Shown here piece after piece: positions 9,652 to 18,393 of a DNA stretch of 64,000 bases; the stretch's first letter is position 1, and each line of letters starts with the position of its first letter. The notes under the pieces are model-generated. The model worked only from the letters and a program-made list of their open reading frames with translations, ran no database searches and had not been told where the DNA came from. The DNA is from SG8-30 sp963695085 (GTDB taxonomy: Bacteria; Pseudomonadota; Gammaproteobacteria; Steroidobacterales; Steroidobacteraceae): positions 234,915 to 298,914 of the forward strand of contig CAVOFV010000006.1 of NCBI GenBank assembly GCA_963695085.1, read 5' to 3'. A program made the translations under genes and the position numbers.

Positions 9652-10224
9652 ATGAGCACACGACCCCGGCGCCGCAAGTTGCCGCTGCCGATCCGCACGG
9701 CACGACTGAAGCTGCGCGAATTCACGGCCGACGACGAAGCGGACGTCGTCGCCTACAGCAGCGACCCGCTGGTCACCCGGCACCTGCTGCAGGGCCAGCG
9801 CGACGCGCGCGCGGCTGCGTTGCACCTGGCCGCGGTGCTGCGCCAGCGACGTGCGCCGACGCGGCGGGCCTGGGAACTCGCGGTGACGCTGGCCGGCGAC
9901 GGGCGCCTGGTCGGCGCCTGCGACCTGACGCTGGTGGCGCCACGCGAAGCGGTCATCGGCTACCTGCTGCGGCCCGCCCACTGGCGGCGCGGCTACGGCA
10001 CCGAGGTCGCCGCGGCGCTGGTGCAGGCCGCCTTCGAGCGCCTCGCCGTGGCGCGTGTATCGTCGATGGTGGCGGTCGACAACGAACGATCGGCGCGCGT
10101 GCTGACCCGCGCCGGTCTGCGCTGGGAAGCGATGCTGCGTCGCTATGGCCGCATCGGCCATCGCTGGCTCGACGTGCACGTGTACGCGATGGAACGCGAA
10201 CGGTGGGAGCGGTCTCGAGCCTGA
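9652..10224 (+). CDS. GNAT acetyltransferase (RimJ/RimL-like)
   Basis: A 190-residue member of the GNAT fold. It starts with the hallmark IRTARLKLREFTADDEADV and continues with the acetyl-CoA loop region IGYLLRPAHWRRGYGTEVAAALVQAAFE and VDNERSARVLTRAGLRWEA. The layout is that of RimJ/RimL-type N-terminal or small-molecule acetyltransferases. The ATG at 9652 is preferred over a GTG 36 bases upstream because the longer version adds a non-conserved Pro/Ala head. The substrate is unknown. Confidence 0.85.
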   Translation: MSTRPRRRKLPLPIRTARLKLREFTADDEADVVAYSSDPLVTRHLLQGQRDARAAALHLAAVLRQRRAPTRRAWELAVTLAGDGRLVGACDLTLVAPREAVIGYLLRPAHWRRGYGTEVAAALVQAAFERLAVARVSSMVAVDNERSARVLTRAGLRWEAMLRRYGRIGHRWLDVHVYAMERERWERSRA

Positions 10225-10231
10225 GCGCGTC

Positions 10232-10417
10232 TCAGCCCGCAGCGCCGGGCGGCGGCCGCTGCGGCCAGTCATCGTCCTCGTCGTCCCAGCCCGGGCTCTG
10301 CTTCCAGCCACCGGGCGGCGCCGTCGGCAGGTTGTGCTTGCGCGAGCGCCACAGCCACAACAGGTGGCCCGCCAGGTAGGCCGCCGCCAGCACGAGGATG
10401 ATCCACGCGTATTTCAT
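10232..10417 (-). CDS. Small single-TM protein, function unknown
   Basis: The 61-residue protein has one N-terminal TM helix (AWIILVLAAAYLAGHLLWLW), a basic stop-transfer (RSRKH) and a short acidic, Pro/Trp-rich cytoplasmic tail (PGWDDEDDDWPQRPPP). It follows tesB by 13 bp on the same strand and probably shares its transcript. No family is recognised, but codon use and the clear topology support a real gene. Confidence 0.7.
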   Translation of the reverse strand: MKYAWIILVLAAAYLAGHLLWLWRSRKHNLPTAPPGGWKQSPGWDDEDDDWPQRPPPGAAG

Positions 10418-10430
10418 CGCGGCCGGCGCC

Positions 10431-11327
10431 TCACGCCTGCGAGCCGGGGCCCGGCTCGCTCATGCCCTGCCAGCCGCCGCTGACTTCGCGTATCAGGCCT
10501 TCCTGCGCGACGCTGGCGACCAGCCTGCCGTCGCGGCTGAAAACGCTGCCACGCACGAAGCCGCGCGAACTGGAACGGCTCGGGCTGTCGATCGAGTACA
10601 GCAGCCACTCGTCCACGCGAAACTCGCGGTGGAACCAGATCGCGTGGTCGATGCTCGCCATCTGCAGTTCGAAGAACGGCTTGCCGTGCGGCAGGTTGGC
10701 CGTGTCCAGCAGGTGGTAGTCGGACACGTAGGCCAGCAGGCAGCGGTGCAGCGCCTGGTCGGCGGGCGCGCCGTCGACGAGGCGGAACCACACCTGCTTG
10801 GTCGGCTCGCGCTTCTCCGGCCGGCGGTAGTCCTGCGGGTGCACGCGCAGGAACTCGAACGGACGCTGGTGCTCGAAGAAGCGGCGCACCTTCTCGGGCA
10901 CGCGCTCGCGCATCTCCGCGTTGAGTTGCGCGACGTCACTCAGCGCCTCGGGCGGCGGCACGTCGGGCATCCCGGCCTGGTGCTCCGGACCTGCCTCGGG
11001 CGCATGGAACGAGGCCGCCATGGTCAGGATCGGCTGGCCGTGCTGGATCGCGACGACGCGGCGGCTCGTGAAGCTGCCGCCGTCGCGGCTGCGTTCCACC
11101 TGGTAGACGATCGGTGCCTTGAAGTCGCCGCGGCGCAGGAAGTAGCCGTGCAGCGAGTGCACGAGCCGCTTGTCCACGGTGCGCGAGGCGGCGACCAGGG
11201 CCTGGCCGAGCACCTGCCCGCCGAACACCTGCGGCGAGCCGATGTCGCGGCTGACGCCGCGGAACATGTTGACCTCGAGCCGTTCGAGGTCGAGCAGCAG
11301 CAGCAGTTCCTGGAGGCGCGGATCCAT
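10431..11327 (-). CDS. tesB: Acyl-CoA thioesterase II
   Basis: TesB hydrolyses medium to long acyl-CoA to free fatty acid and CoA. The 298-residue protein has the double-hotdog layout. The N-terminal half shows NMFRGVSRDIGSPQVFGGQVLGQALVAA and VHSLHGYFLRRGD; the C-terminal half shows SIDHAIWFHREFRVDEWLLY and the Asp/Gln/Thr catalytic region ending REVSG. Length and ends match the family. It precedes the small TM gene and follows the ferredoxin reductase gene on the same strand. Confidence 0.95.
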   Translation of the reverse strand: MDPRLQELLLLLDLERLEVNMFRGVSRDIGSPQVFGGQVLGQALVAASRTVDKRLVHSLHGYFLRRGDFKAPIVYQVERSRDGGSFTSRRVVAIQHGQPILTMAASFHAPEAGPEHQAGMPDVPPPEALSDVAQLNAEMRERVPEKVRRFFEHQRPFEFLRVHPQDYRRPEKREPTKQVWFRLVDGAPADQALHRCLLAYVSDYHLLDTANLPHGKPFFELQMASIDHAIWFHREFRVDEWLLYSIDSPSRSSSRGFVRGSVFSRDGRLVASVAQEGLIREVSGGWQGMSEPGPGSQA

Positions 11328-11363
11328 CAGCGCGGAATGTCGCGTGCCGGCCGACGCCGCCGC

Positions 11364-12431
11364 TCAGCCGCCCTCCTCGGGCGTGCTGGCGATCCCGAGA
11401 CGCTGCTGCATGATCGGGCTGGTGGTCGTGTACTGCAGAAACTGGCGCTTCTGCGGATAGACGTAGGCCTGCACGCCGAACGCGGCCAGCGCCGCCTCGT
11501 GGAAACCGGACAGGATCAGTTTCTTCTTGCCGGGATAGGTGTTGATGTCGCCAATGGCGAAGATGCCCGGCACGCTGGTCTGGAAGCGCTCGGTGTCCAC
11601 CTTGAGCGCCTTCTTCTCCAGCTCCAGGCCCCACTGGGCGACCGGACCGAGCTTGGGGTGCAGGCCGAAGAACACCAGCGCCTGGGTGCAGGCGACCTCG
11701 GCCGTCGAGCCGTCCAGACAGTCGATGCGCGCGCCGCTCAGCCGTCCTTCCACGCTGTGCAGCGCGCCGACGTGCCCCGCGAAGTGCCGCAGCAGGCCGG
11801 CCGCGGCGAGTTCCTGCATGCGCACGACGCTGGCCGGCTGGGCCCGGAAATCCTCGCGCCGGTGCACCAGCGTGACCGAGGCCGCCTTGCCGCTGAACGC
11901 CAGCACCCAGTCCAGCGCGCTGTCTCCACCGCCCAGGATCAGCAGGTCCTGGCCGTGGAAGTCCTCGGCGCGCGCGACGCGGTAGTGCAGGTGCACGCCC
12001 TCCAGCGCCGCTGAGCCTTCGATGCCGAGACGCCGTGGCTGGAACGAGCCGAGCCCCGCCGCGATGATCACCGCGCCCGCGTCGAAGCGCGTGCCCGCGG
12101 CCGTCGTCAGCTCGAAGCGGCCGTCTTCACGCTTGACCAGCGCCGTCACCTCCTGGCCGAGGTGCAGGCCGACGTTGAACGGCTTGGCCTGTTCCATCAG
12201 CCGGTCCACGAGTTCCTGCGCGCCGCACACGGGCAGCGCGGGGATGTCGTAGATCGGCTTGTCCGGATACAGCTCCGCGCACTGCCCACCTGGGTGCTTG
12301 AGCGAATCCACGATGTGGCACTTCATGCCGAGCAGGCCCAGCTCGAACGCGGCGAACAACCCGGCCGGCCCGGCGCCGACGATCACGCATTCGGTCTGGA
12401 TCGCCCCGCCCTGGGACACGCTGTCGGTCAC
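11364..12431 (-). CDS. Ferredoxin/flavodoxin-NADP reductase (thioredoxin-reductase-like type)
   Basis: A 355-residue FAD and NADP enzyme passing electrons between NADPH and ferredoxin. The FAD Rossmann motif VIVGAGPAGLFAAFELG lies at the N-terminus, then GGQCAELYPDKPIYDIPA, the NADP Rossmann motif LILGGGDSALDWVL, and the C-terminal FAIGDINTYPGKKKLILSGFHEAALAA. No CxxC redox pair is present, which separates it from thioredoxin reductase. I start at GTG 12431, where AAGGAC lies 6 bases upstream; a GTG at 12500 adds a non-conserved head. Confidence 0.92.
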   Translation of the reverse strand: MTDSVSQGGAIQTECVIVGAGPAGLFAAFELGLLGMKCHIVDSLKHPGGQCAELYPDKPIYDIPALPVCGAQELVDRLMEQAKPFNVGLHLGQEVTALVKREDGRFELTTAAGTRFDAGAVIIAAGLGSFQPRRLGIEGSAALEGVHLHYRVARAEDFHGQDLLILGGGDSALDWVLAFSGKAASVTLVHRREDFRAQPASVVRMQELAAAGLLRHFAGHVGALHSVEGRLSGARIDCLDGSTAEVACTQALVFFGLHPKLGPVAQWGLELEKKALKVDTERFQTSVPGIFAIGDINTYPGKKKLILSGFHEAALAAFGVQAYVYPQKRQFLQYTTTSPIMQQRLGIASTPEEGG

Positions 12432-12522
12432 TGTCTTGTCCTTGCGACGGCTCGCGGCGGGAGCGCCCGCCGGGGGCACGGATTGTAGCCCACCCGCCAC
12501 GCGGGTGCCGCCGCTCAGCGTC

Positions 12523-13464
12523 TCATTCGTAGTCGCGCGCCACCCGGAATCCGAGGTCGCTCTGCCTCAGCGGCGTCGCCTCGGCGGCACGCGCCGCGGC
12601 GCGCGCCAGCGCCGGTCGCGAAGCCCAGGAACCGCCGCGCACCGACCGCTGCTCGCAGCCGCCCTGCCAGGTCCAGGCGCGCCCGTCCTGCGGCCGGCCC
12701 TTGTAGCTGGCCGTGTAGCAGTCCTGCAGCCACTCGCGCACGTTGCCGATGACGTCGTAGGCGCCGAAGGCGTTGGGCTTGTAGCTGCCCGCCGCGGCCA
12801 CGCCGGCGGCGCCGTCGGAGCAGGCCGCGTTCGGCCAGGCCAGGCGGTGAGCCTCGATCGCCGAGACGTCGTAGATGTTGGCGTACTCGCAGGTCAGCGT
12901 CAGCGGCGAGTCTTCATTCGAATCGCGCGCGGCCCAGAAGCGCGGGAACGAGGTGCCGCCGCGCGCGACGTACTCCCACTCCGCCTCGCTCGGCAGCCGG
13001 TAGCGCAGCCCGCTCTGCCTGGCCAGCCACTCGGCATAGGCGCGCGCATCCACCCAGTTGATGCACACGACCGGGTCGCCGTCGGCGGGGGGTTGCGCGA
13101 AGCCCGGGTCGCGCCAGCTGCGGTCGCGGTCCTGCACCCACTGGCCGCCCAGCCAGACGCGGCAGCCGCGCGGCGGGTCGTAGCCGGCGTCCTCGACGAA
13201 GCGCCGGAACTCGCCAACCGTCACCTCGCGCGCGCCGATATAGAACGGCCGCGTGATGGACACGCTGACCGGCGGCGATTCGCCGGTCGAGGGATCCACC
13301 TCGGCCGCGTCCGCGGGCGTGCCCATCGTGTAGGCGCCGGGCGGCACCAGCGCGAGCGCCGGGCAGACCGCGCAATCCGTGGCCGGCGCAGCGCGCGGCG
13401 CCTGTTGCGCACCGGCGCTGGCCGCAACGGCCAGCAGGACGATCCAGCCGCCGGCGCGCCTCAT
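12523..13464 (-). CDS. Secreted SUMF1/FGE-fold protein (copy 2), probably non-catalytic
   Basis: A 313-residue protein with a signal peptide (GWIVLLAVAASAGAQQ) and a formylglycine-generating-enzyme fold: FYIGAREVTVGEFRRFVEDAGYDPP, then YRLPSEAEWEYVARGGT, then VRGGSWASRPALARAAAR, and the closing SDLGFRVARD. True FGEs have two cysteines just after the RGGSW box; here that segment has none, so oxidation of a sulfatase cysteine is not expected. Its start overlaps the stop of the paralogue upstream by 4 bp (ATGA), so the pair is coupled. SUMF1 folds without the Cys pair often act as ligand-binding or structural partners. Confidence 0.85.
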   Translation of the reverse strand: MRRAGGWIVLLAVAASAGAQQAPRAAPATDCAVCPALALVPPGAYTMGTPADAAEVDPSTGESPPVSVSITRPFYIGAREVTVGEFRRFVEDAGYDPPRGCRVWLGGQWVQDRDRSWRDPGFAQPPADGDPVVCINWVDARAYAEWLARQSGLRYRLPSEAEWEYVARGGTSFPRFWAARDSNEDSPLTLTCEYANIYDVSAIEAHRLAWPNAACSDGAAGVAAAGSYKPNAFGAYDVIGNVREWLQDCYTASYKGRPQDGRAWTWQGGCEQRSVRGGSWASRPALARAAARAAEATPLRQSDLGFRVARDYE

Positions 13465-14435
13465 CGTCCCTCTCCCCGTGCTGCCCGTTCATCCAGATCG
13501 AGGGCGACGCGGAAACCCACGAAATCCGCGCGCTCACCCTCGTCGCCGTCGCCGCGATAGGCGCTGCGGGCGCGGTCCGGCGGGCTGATCCATGCGCCGC
13601 CGCGCTGCACGCGCCGCTGGCAGCCGCCGAGCCATGTCCAGGCCCTGCCATCGCGCGGCCGGCCGACGTAGCTGTCCGTCGCGCAATCCTCGGTCCATTC
13701 CGCGACATTGCCGATCATGTCGTGCACGCCGAAACCATTCGGCTCGAACTGGCCCACCGGCGCCACGTCCGGCTGGCCGTCGGCGCAGCCGGCATCAGGC
13801 CAGCCCAGCCGGTAGGCCGCGCGGGCCGACCGGTCGTAGGTGTTGGCAAAGTCGCAGCCGTCCTGCGGCGCATCGCCCCAGAAACGCAACGCCGTCGATC
13901 CGGCGCGCGCGGCATATTCCCACTCCGCCTCGGAGGGCAGCCGGTAGTCCGCGCGGGTCTTGCGCGCGAGCCACTGCACGTAGGCCGTGGCATCCGCCCA
14001 CGACACGCAGCTGGCCGGGTGCGTGTCGGCGGGCTGCGCGGGCCTGCCCGGTTCGGACCAGCTGCGCCGCGCGTCGTCCGTGAAGCGCTTGACGCCATCG
14101 TCCCATGTGCGACAGCCGGCGCGCGCCTCGTAGCCGCTGTCGGCAACAAACTGCTCGAACTCGCGCCGCGTCACCTCGAAGCGGCCGATGCCGAACGGCC
14201 GCGCGATCCTGACGACCGTCGCCTGTGTCTCCGCCGTTGCCCCGGCGCCAGCGAGCTGCGGGGCCGGCGTACCCATGACGAAGGTGCCGGCCGGAATGAC
14301 GACCATCTCCGGGCAAGCCGGGCAGTCGCGAAAGACCTTGAGCCCCGCGCGCGCCGGTTCCGCCGCGAACGCGCCGGTGCCTGCGACGTACAGCGCCGCG
14401 ACTGCCATGGCGAGTGCCAGGCGACGCACGGTCAT
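13461..14435 (-). CDS. Secreted SUMF1/FGE-fold protein (copy 1), probably non-catalytic
   Basis: A 324-residue paralogue of the next gene, with a signal peptide (RLALAMAVAALYVAGTGAFA). The mature part opens with VFRDCPACPEMVVIPAGTFVMGTP, a short cysteine-containing head also kept in the partner (DCAVCPALALVPPGAYTMGTP). The fold core shows FGIGRFEVTRREFEQFVADSGYE, DYRLPSEAEWEYAARAGS and RGGAWISPPDRARSAYR. Again the catalytic cysteine pair after RGGAW is missing. It ends 4 bp inside its paralogue and begins 13 bp downstream of the Do-type protease stop, so all three may form one periplasmic operon. Confidence 0.85.
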   Translation of the reverse strand: MTVRRLALAMAVAALYVAGTGAFAAEPARAGLKVFRDCPACPEMVVIPAGTFVMGTPAPQLAGAGATAETQATVVRIARPFGIGRFEVTRREFEQFVADSGYEARAGCRTWDDGVKRFTDDARRSWSEPGRPAQPADTHPASCVSWADATAYVQWLARKTRADYRLPSEAEWEYAARAGSTALRFWGDAPQDGCDFANTYDRSARAAYRLGWPDAGCADGQPDVAPVGQFEPNGFGVHDMIGNVAEWTEDCATDSYVGRPRDGRAWTWLGGCQRRVQRGGAWISPPDRARSAYRGDGDEGERADFVGFRVALDLDERAARGEGR

Positions 14436-14448
14436 GTCACCGCTCCCC

Positions 14449-15930
14449 TCATCCGGCTCTCACCGGCACGTAGATCTGCGCGTCGCCGCGCTGGATCAGC
14501 AGCGCGACCGTGCCGCTCGAGCCGTCCACCGCGTCGCGCAGCTCCTTCGCCGTGCCGACGGAACGGCCGTTCACGGCCAGTATGATATCGCCGGGTTCGA
14601 CGCCTGCCAGCGCCGCCGGCCCGTCCACGTCCTCGACCAGCAGCCGGCCCTGCGTGTCCGCCTGTTGCCGCTCCGACGCCGTCAGCGGCCGCACCGCGAG
14701 GCCGAGCCGGCCGCCATCCACCGCTGCCGGCACGCTGCGCCCGGCGATGCGCTCTTCCTCGAGTTCCGCCACCGTGACGGTCAGGTTGCGCCGCGCCCGC
14801 TCGCGCCAGATGCCGATCTCGGCCCGCTGGCCCGGCTTGATCGCAGCGACCAGCGCGGGCACTTCGCCGGAGTGCTCGACCAGCTTGCCGCCGACGGCGA
14901 GGATCACGTCGCCCGGCTTGACGCCCGCCTGGTCGGCGGGGCCGCCCTTTTCGACCGAGCTGACCAGCGCGCCGAGCGGCCGCTCGAGTCCGAATGAATC
15001 GGCCAGCGCCTGGTTGACGTCCTGGATGGTCACGCCGATGCGGCCGCGCTCGACGCGCCCGTTTTCGATCAACTGGTCGCGCACATGGACCGCGACGTCG
15101 ATCGGGATCGCGAATGACACGCCCTGGTAGCCGCCGTTGCGGCTGTAGATCTGCGAATTGATGCCGACCACCTCGCCCTTCAGGTTGAACAGCGGCCCGC
15201 CGGAGTTGCCGGGGTTGACCGCCACGTCGGTCTGGATGAACGGCGTGTAGGCATCGCCCGGCAGCGAGCGCGACTTGCCGCTGACGATGCCGGCGGTCAC
15301 CGAGTTTTCGAAACCGAACGGCGAGCCGATGGCCACGACCCATTCGCCGACGCGCAGCATCTCGGGATCGCCGAGCCGCACCGTCGGCAGCCCGGTTGCC
15401 TCGATCTTGAGCACCGCGACATCGGTGCGCGCGTCCGCGCCCACCACCTTCGCGAAATACTCGCGGCGGTCGGTCATGCGCACCGTGACTTCGGTCGCGT
15501 TCGCGACCACGTGGGCGTTGGTGAGGATGTAGCCCTCGGCGCCAACGATGAACCCGGATCCCTCGCCGCGGGCCGGCGGGTGCGTCGTGCGCCGGTCGCC
15601 GAAGCCGAAGCGCTTGAAGAACTCGTTGAGCGGATCGCCCGGCGCGAAGCCGGGCATGCCTGGGCCGCCAGTGACGATGCGGGTGACCGTGGTCACGTTG
15701 ACGACGGCCGGGCCGTACGCGTCCACCAGCGTGCTGAAGTCCGGCAGGCCCGCGCTGTTGACCACGACCGGCACCGCCGGCGGCGGCGATTGCGGCGCCA
15801 TCCGCGCGGCCGGTGTCGCGGCCGCCCCGCCGCCCGGTGCCGGGGCCCGCTCACAGGCCGCCAGCAGGCTCACGGCCACGAGCGCTACCGTCGCCAGGTA
15901 CATGCCACGCCGTACGGTCATCTTCTCCAT
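14449..15930 (-). CDS. Do/HtrA-type periplasmic serine protease, predicted lipoprotein
   Basis: A 493-residue trypsin-fold quality-control protease. The start at 15930 (MEKMTVRR) has GGAG upstream and puts a lipobox at residues 23-26 (LAAC), so unlike DegP it should be membrane-anchored. The catalytic triad is H140 (LTNAHVVANA), D170 (RTDVAVLKI) and S243 (GNSGGPLFN). Two PDZ domains follow, about residues 285-375 and 400-485; the second carries GVEPGDIILAVNGRSV. This is the DegQ/DegS/MucD architecture with two PDZs. It is the first gene of the likely three-gene operon with the SUMF1 pair. Confidence 0.93.
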   Translation of the reverse strand: MEKMTVRRGMYLATVALVAVSLLAACERAPAPGGGAAATPAARMAPQSPPPAVPVVVNSAGLPDFSTLVDAYGPAVVNVTTVTRIVTGGPGMPGFAPGDPLNEFFKRFGFGDRRTTHPPARGEGSGFIVGAEGYILTNAHVVANATEVTVRMTDRREYFAKVVGADARTDVAVLKIEATGLPTVRLGDPEMLRVGEWVVAIGSPFGFENSVTAGIVSGKSRSLPGDAYTPFIQTDVAVNPGNSGGPLFNLKGEVVGINSQIYSRNGGYQGVSFAIPIDVAVHVRDQLIENGRVERGRIGVTIQDVNQALADSFGLERPLGALVSSVEKGGPADQAGVKPGDVILAVGGKLVEHSGEVPALVAAIKPGQRAEIGIWRERARRNLTVTVAELEEERIAGRSVPAAVDGGRLGLAVRPLTASERQQADTQGRLLVEDVDGPAALAGVEPGDIILAVNGRSVGTAKELRDAVDGSSGTVALLIQRGDAQIYVPVRAG

Positions 15931-16055
15931 CCTCAGATCTCCGGTTTCAACGGCGGCCTTGCCTCGCCGCGCCTGCCTTGTGACCGCCGCGCAGCGCCGC
16001 AAGTTGCACGGTCATCACATGACCGCGGCCGATCCAGCCGCTATAGTCGCACGCC

Positions 16056-17486
16056 ATGCAAACGCGCGCTTTACCTGTCGTTTTCCTCCCGGCGCTGGCG
16101 CTGGCCCTGTTGCCGCTGGCCGCCGCCGCCATCGGGCTGCCGGACCGCCCGCGCGCCGCGATCAGGCAGCAGCTGGTGCCGGAAGACTCGGTCACCGTCG
16201 TGGTCCGCGAGGTGCGCAGCGGCGAGGACCTGATCGAGGTCAATGCCCGCGTCTCGCGCGCGCCCGCCTCGGTGATCAAGGTGCTGCCGACCTATGCGGC
16301 GCTCGACATGCTCGGGCCCGCCTACACCTGGAAGACCCGCGCCTGGGCCGACGGGCCCGTCGTCCAGGGCGTGCTGCAGGGCAACCTGTACCTGCAGGGC
16401 GGTGGCGACCCGCTGATGACCATCGAGCGCTGGTGGCGGTTCGTGACCGACCTTCGCAATACCGGGCTGCGCTCGATCCAGGGCGACGTCATCGTCGACG
16501 AGGGTTACTTCGCGCCGATCAACCAGTTCCCCGGCGATTTCGATGGCCAGCCCTGGCGCACCTACAACGTGCTGCCGCATCCATTGCTCGTCAACCTGCA
16601 GTCGTCGGAGTTCATCGTGCGACCGCGCGACGGCGAGTCGCGGTTGGACGTGGCCGTCGACCCGATGCCGGCGCAGCTGGTCGTGGAAAACAGGCTGCAG
16701 GCGGTGGACGCGCGCTGCGTGGGCAGCAACCGCACGTTCGCCGTCACGACCGCTGCCGACAATCCGAACAAGGTCGTGCTGAGCGGCAAGGTCTCGACCC
16801 GCTGCCCGCGCCAGACCGTGCGCCGGGTGATCATGACCCCGGCCGACTACGCTTACGGCACGTTCCGCACCCTGTGGCAGCAGCAGGGTGGCGAGATCAA
16901 GGGCGGGTTGCTGCGCGCGCCGACGCCAAAGACCGCGACCCTGCTCTTCACGCAGGACTCGCTGTCGATGTCCGAGATCGTGCGGGTCACCAACAAGTAC
17001 TCCAGCAACGTCATGGCCCGCACGCTGGTGCTGACCCTCGCGGCCGAGCGCAGCGGCATCCCTGCCACCACCGCGGCCGGCGAGGCCGTGATCACCGACT
17101 GGCTGAAGGCGCAGGGGCTGGAGTTCCCGGAACTGGTGATCGGCAACGGCTCGGGGCTGTCGCGGGCGGCCCGCATCTCGGGGGACAGCATGGCGCGACT
17201 GCTGCAGTCCGCGTGGAAGAGCCGCTATGCGCCGGAGTTCCTGTCCAGCCTGGCGCTGGGTGGCCTGGACGGCACGCTGCGCAAGCGCTTCGAGCGGCTG
17301 CCGGACCCCAGCCGGGTACGCATGAAGACCGGCCAGCTCGAGGGCGTCAGCGCCATTGCTGGCTACGTGACGGGCGACAGCGGCAAGACCTATGTCGTCG
17401 TGGTGTTCGTCAACCACCCTGGGGTACAGCTTGGGAAAGGCGAGGCGATCTACGGGGCGGTGATCGACTGGGCGCTGCAGCAGTAA
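16056..17486 (+). CDS. dacB: D-alanyl-D-alanine carboxypeptidase/endopeptidase, PBP4 (DacB) family
   Basis: A periplasmic peptidoglycan peptidase of family S13, trimming D-Ala and cutting cross-links. The 476-residue precursor has a signal peptide (PVVFLPALALALLPLAAAA). The three penicilloyl-serine motifs are present: S72-V-I-K75, S316-S-N318 and K424-T-G426. The large insert between motifs 1 and 2 is typical of PBP4. It is divergent from the Do-type protease gene, with 125 bp between starts. Confidence 0.93.
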   Translation: MQTRALPVVFLPALALALLPLAAAAIGLPDRPRAAIRQQLVPEDSVTVVVREVRSGEDLIEVNARVSRAPASVIKVLPTYAALDMLGPAYTWKTRAWADGPVVQGVLQGNLYLQGGGDPLMTIERWWRFVTDLRNTGLRSIQGDVIVDEGYFAPINQFPGDFDGQPWRTYNVLPHPLLVNLQSSEFIVRPRDGESRLDVAVDPMPAQLVVENRLQAVDARCVGSNRTFAVTTAADNPNKVVLSGKVSTRCPRQTVRRVIMTPADYAYGTFRTLWQQQGGEIKGGLLRAPTPKTATLLFTQDSLSMSEIVRVTNKYSSNVMARTLVLTLAAERSGIPATTAAGEAVITDWLKAQGLEFPELVIGNGSGLSRAARISGDSMARLLQSAWKSRYAPEFLSSLALGGLDGTLRKRFERLPDPSRVRMKTGQLEGVSAIAGYVTGDSGKTYVVVVFVNHPGVQLGKGEAIYGAVIDWALQQ

Positions 17487-17612
17487 GCGATTCGCGGCTT
17501 AATGGCCGTTGCTCGAACACCGCCGGACTTCGTACTGTCGGAGTCCTTTACAAACCACCCAGCATGATAACGGGATGATCTAGAAAAAATACATATAAAT
17601 CAATATCATATA

Positions 17613-17634
17613 TTGGTTGGCATGACTCTTGTAT
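17613..17634 (+). promoter_or_regulatory. Sigma-54-like promoter for the PEP-CTERM gene
   Basis: The sequence TTGGCATGACTCTTGTA at 17617-17633 fits the RpoN consensus TGGCAC-N5-TTGC with the strict GG-N10-G spacing; the only core mismatch is T for C in the -12 element. It sits in an AT-rich patch (17576-17615) unlike the surroundings and 75 bp before the ATG at 17708. PEP-CTERM genes in other proteobacteria are known to be RpoN/PrsK/PrsR-controlled. The regulator genes are not in this window. Confidence 0.65.
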
Positions 17635-17707
17635 TGACCAGTAAAGGGCCTCGTTCCTGAGGCCGGTTTGATTGAACGGCGACGTGCCGTACGGACAGGG
17701 AGTCAAC

Positions 17708-18337
17708 ATGCGTCGAGCCATTCTGGCCATCATCACCACGGGTGCCGCGCTGTTTGCCAATTCAGCATTGGCGATCATCTGCAACAACCCGCTTCCGACC
17801 ACGGAAAACCGCCAGATCCAGGTTACCTGGACTGCGCCGGCCGGAACGATGGCGTGCGTGGGGTCCGGATCGGGCAACAGCCCGGCCTCGTTGACAGGTT
17901 GGGGCGGTTGGATCGAGAAGGACGAAAACGCCCCCGGCGTCAGCGGAAATAGCAATGGCGGTTTCATGAACATCAGCGGCCTGGACACAAATGGTGCGGG
18001 CACGTGGTCGCTGGCTGCTGGCCTTTGGGGCATGTACGACGAGTTTGTTCTGGGCTTCAAGTTCGGCGGTGCGGGCAGTGACCCTACCCGGCGCAATTTC
18101 GCCGAACCAGACTGGTTCCTCGTTCAGTTGTCCGGCGCAGCCGCCGGCGGGGCAAGCGGCACCTGGGATTGGTACTTCGGACCCGAGAACGGGCTGTCGC
18201 ACGTTTCCTTGTTTGCGCGCTGTTCCACGGGGGCTGGCACATGCGTTCGCTCGGTGCCGGAGCCGGGCACGCTCGCCTTGTTCGGTCTGGGCCTTGCGGG
18301 ACTTGGATTCGGGATGCGTCGCCGTCGGAAGACCTGA
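17708..18337 (+). CDS. PEP-CTERM sorting-domain protein, otherwise unknown
   Basis: A 209-residue exported protein with a signal peptide (AILAIITTGAALFANSALA) and the C-terminal exosortase tripartite signal: VPEPGT, a hydrophobic helix (LALFGLGLAGLGFG) and the basic end MRRRRKT. Exosortase would cut at the PEP motif and the protein would be bound to the surface or exopolysaccharide. The middle is Gly/Trp/Asn-rich beta-type sequence of no recognised domain. The start at 17708 has AGGGAG 6 bases upstream. No exosortase or EPS gene is nearby, as is common for scattered PEP-CTERM substrates. Confidence 0.9.
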   Translation: MRRAILAIITTGAALFANSALAIICNNPLPTTENRQIQVTWTAPAGTMACVGSGSGNSPASLTGWGGWIEKDENAPGVSGNSNGGFMNISGLDTNGAGTWSLAAGLWGMYDEFVLGFKFGGAGSDPTRRNFAEPDWFLVQLSGAAAGGASGTWDWYFGPENGLSHVSLFARCSTGAGTCVRSVPEPGTLALFGLGLAGLGFGMRRRRKT

Positions 18338-18363
18338 CCGCAGACACTCCCTGGGTTGGCTGG

Positions 18364-18393
18364 AAACCCCGCCTCTCGGCGGGGTTCCCCTTT
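18364..18393 (+). terminator. Rho-independent terminator after the PEP-CTERM gene
   Basis: A 9-bp stem (aaccccgcc / ggcggggtt) with a tctc loop, followed by ccccttt, lies 27 bp past the stop codon. It also falls at the end of the convergent SRPBCC gene and may act in both directions. Confidence 0.75.

Noticed and set aside
12523..14435. True formylglycine-generating enzymes for a sulfatase
   Set aside because: The catalytic cysteine pair is absent and no sulfatase is in the window.
15548..17578. A 676-codon plus-strand frame over the protease and dacB genes
   Set aside because: Composition is that of an off-frame reading; dacB in the neighbouring frame has all three active-site motifs.
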